From: JAVEVF01 sp034005175
GTDB lineage: Bacteria > Actinomycetota > Coriobacteriia > Anaerosomatales > SLCP01
DNA: 7,178 nucleotides
Assembly (NCBI GenBank): GCA_034005175.1
Contig: JAVEVF010000092.1
Location: 1-7,178 of the forward strand
Direction of reading: 5' to 3'
Shown: in pieces, positions 5,654 through 7,178 of the stretch
How the letters are laid out: every line of letters begins with the position of its first letter
Numbering within the stretch: the first letter of the stretch is position 1
The notes under the pieces: model-generated
What the model saw: only the letters and a program-made list of their open reading frames with translations
What the model was told of the DNA's origin: nothing
Database searches by the model: none
Translations under genes and position numbers: made by a program

Positions 5654-6771
5654 GATATGTGGGCAAGGCGCGCCTCGACAAGCGCACAAAAGACCTCGTG
5701 AAGCGCCTCGGCAAAGACGACATCGCGATTATCGACCACGTCGATATGGACCGAGTCAGCGCGGAGGGGCTTCTGCACACGGGGGTCGAGGTGGTCGTGA
5801 ACGCCTCGAAGTCCATCTCCGGCTCGTATCCCAACGTTGGGCCGCTTATACTCGCGCGCGCCGGTGTCCAGATCCTTGATGGGGTGGGTGCGTCCGTATT
5901 CGACAAGCTCCAGGAGGGCGACGTCATCGAGGTGTCCGGCGAAGACCTAGTGCATGACGGTGCTGTCATTGCGAGCGGGGAGCGGCTTACGGTGAGCTCG
6001 ATCGAAGAGGCGATGGAGCGCGCCAAAGCGAGCTTGGGCGAGAGACTCGATGAGTTCGCGCGCAACACTCTGGAGTTTCTCGGGCGCGAAAAGGCGCTGC
6101 TCACGGAGGGCGCTGGCATACCCGAGACGCGTACGGTGATGAGCGGCCGCCATGTGCTGGTGGTCGTGCGCGGCTACGACTACCGCGAGGACCTCCAAGC
6201 GCTCTCAGCATACATCCGTGAGATGCGACCGGTGCTCATCGGCGTCGATGGGGGAGCGGACGCCATACGCGAAGCGGGCTTCGCACCCGATATCATCGTA
6301 GGTGACATGGACTCGGTGACCGACGAAGCCCTTCGGTCCGGCGCCGAGATCATAGCTCATGCATACGCGGACGGGAGATCCCCGGCCATGGAACGCATAC
6401 ACGCACTGGGCCTTTCAGCCATCCCGTGGTCCATCAACGCCACCTCGGAGGATCTTGCCCTGCTGCTTGCGTATGAATCCGGTGCTGACCTCATCGTCGC
6501 GGTGGGCACGCACGCGAACCTGGTGGAGTATCTCGACAAGGGTCGCAAGGGCATGGCATCGACCTTCCTCGTGCGCTTGAAGGTAGGCCCCAGACTCGTT
6601 GATGCGAAAGGCGTGAGCAAGCTCTATCGGACATCCGTCAGGCTATTTGACCTTGTGTTGCTCGTTGGTGCAGCGCTCGTCGTGATGTCGGTCATCGTCA
6701 TGATCTCTCCAGATGTGCGCGCTATGCTTGGGCTCATGCTCTTGAGGGTGCGCGCATGGATGCACATCTGA
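5650..6771 (+). CDS. steA: SteA-like cytokinetic ring protein
   Basis: This matches the SteA family, described in Corynebacterium glutamicum as a protein placed at the cytokinetic ring with SteB and affecting cell separation; its biochemical activity is not established. The product is 373 residues. The N-terminal domain includes DDIAIIDHVDMDRVSAEGLL (23-42), NASKSISGSYPNVGP (51-65) and a conserved segment around residues 77-97. A thiamin-pyrophosphokinase-like domain follows with IGVDGGAD (197-204), DIIVGDMDSV (214-223), TSEDLALLLA (265-274) and GTHANLVEYLDKGRKGMAST (286-305). A hydrophobic segment at about 333-352 is a probable membrane anchor, after which some 20 residues remain. ATG 5650 overlaps the recN stop (ATGA). 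The recN-steA-steB order is the one seen in mycobacteria (Rv1696-Rv1697-Rv1698). The TPK-like motifs resemble the enzyme fold, but I would not call it a thiamin kinase. Confidence 0.9.
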   Translation: MRYVGKARLDKRTKDLVKRLGKDDIAIIDHVDMDRVSAEGLLHTGVEVVVNASKSISGSYPNVGPLILARAGVQILDGVGASVFDKLQEGDVIEVSGEDLVHDGAVIASGERLTVSSIEEAMERAKASLGERLDEFARNTLEFLGREKALLTEGAGIPETRTVMSGRHVLVVVRGYDYREDLQALSAYIREMRPVLIGVDGGADAIREAGFAPDIIVGDMDSVTDEALRSGAEIIAHAYADGRSPAMERIHALGLSAIPWSINATSEDLALLLAYESGADLIVAVGTHANLVEYLDKGRKGMASTFLVRLKVGPRLVDAKGVSKLYRTSVRLFDLVLLVGAALVVMSVIVMISPDVRAMLGLMLLRVRAWMHI

Positions 6772-6783
6772 GCACACCCGGCC

Positions 6784-6789
6784 GAGGAG
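6784..6789 (+). promoter_or_regulatory. Ribosome binding site of steB
   Basis: GAGGAG lies 7 bases before ATG 6797 in the 25-base gap after steA, fixing the steB start. Confidence 0.8.
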
Positions 6790-6796
6790 AATCTCG

Positions 6797-7178
6797 ATGT
6801 ACAACCTGAGGTATCACATAGCATCGTTGGTAGCGGTCTTCCTCGCGCTCTCAGTGGGATTGGTGCTGGGAACCGTGGTGGTGGAGCGCGGCATCTTCGA
6901 TCGTCAGCGGGAGTCCATCGTCCAGAGTCTGCAGGAGCAGTTCGATTCGCTTGGAGCTGAGAACAAAGAGCTCACGGCCGCGTTGGCGCAAAGAGATCGC
7001 TTCGTGGAGTCCTTGGTTGATGTCGCTGTGGCGAACACCTTGGAGGGCGAGACCATCTTGGTGCTTGTCAGCTCGGGGCGCGCTGACGGGTTCGGAGACG
7101 TGCGTGACGCCATCACCCAGGCGGGAGGTGCGGCGGTGACCTTCGTGTTGACAGAGCCTTCTCTCGGCCTCGAGAATC
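6797..7178 (+). CDS. steB: SteB/MctB-like membrane protein (5' part, runs off the window)
   Basis: The first 127 residues of a protein of the family variously called SteB, MctB or 'copper transporter' (Rv1698-like) are visible, open to the window edge. It begins MYNLRYHIASLVAVFLALSV, the family's typical N-terminus, with one transmembrane helix at about 8-29 that would anchor it in the cytoplasmic membrane. Residues about 36-72 are charged and helical with heptad-like spacing (probable coiled coil). From about 86 a soluble alpha/beta domain begins (TILVLVSSGRADGF, then a helix and AAVTFVL). In Corynebacterium SteB partners SteA in cell separation; a copper role was proposed for the mycobacterial member. 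Adjacency to steA favours the division or envelope role here, which is inference. The rest of the protein, normally around 300 residues in total, lies beyond the window. Confidence 0.9.
   Translation, partial: MYNLRYHIASLVAVFLALSVGLVLGTVVVERGIFDRQRESIVQSLQEQFDSLGAENKELTAALAQRDRFVESLVDVAVANTLEGETILVLVSSGRADGFGDVRDAITQAGGAAVTFVLTEPSLGLEN

Noticed and set aside
1..7178. CRISPR arrays, insertion sequences, tRNA or rRNA genes, phage or defence genes
   Set aside because: No regularly spaced direct repeats, transposase motifs, terminal repeats or tRNA-like folds were seen; the window is core housekeeping DNA apart from the odd junctions.

Overview
This window is a GC-rich, tightly packed stretch of bacterial chromosome with every supported gene on the + strand. 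The content and order (an Asp23/Gls24-like gene end, nusB, xseB, dxs, nadK, recN, steA, steB) match the housekeeping cluster shared by Firmicutes and Actinobacteria. The steA-steB pair after recN, the many GTG starts and the strong G/C bias at third codon positions favour an actinobacterium, most likely a deep-branching one of the Coriobacteriia type. The lineage is inferred from gene order and sequence style, not from a search.

Layout. Positions 1-35 hold the last codons of a gene that looks like an Asp23/Gls24 envelope-stress protein. nusB (transcription antitermination) and xseB (exonuclease VII small subunit) follow and overlap by 8 bases. dxs (first step of the MEP isoprenoid pathway) occupies 923-2908 and is followed by 248 bases with no convincing gene. 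nadK, recN, steA and the first 127 codons of steB then run to the window end as a compact unit: 1 base between nadK and recN, an ATGA overlap between recN and steA, and 25 bases between steA and steB. steB continues past the window.

How the genes relate. They are mostly core functions: rRNA transcription (NusB), DNA repair (XseB, RecN), isoprenoid and thiamine/pyridoxal precursor supply (DXS), NADP supply (NadK) and cell division or envelope assembly (SteA/SteB). They probably share transcripts rather than one pathway.

I do not see a new defence, mobile or biosynthetic system. The unusual parts are the junctions. Relative to the classic order (nusB-xseA-xseB-ispA-dxs-tlyA-nadK or argR-recN), xseA, ispA and tlyA are absent. 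XseB and DXS each carry a non-family C-terminal extension exactly where a neighbour is missing. The dxs-nadK junction is crowded with inverted repeats, including a perfect 10-bp stem inside the end of dxs and a hairpin with a GAAA loop upstream of nadK.
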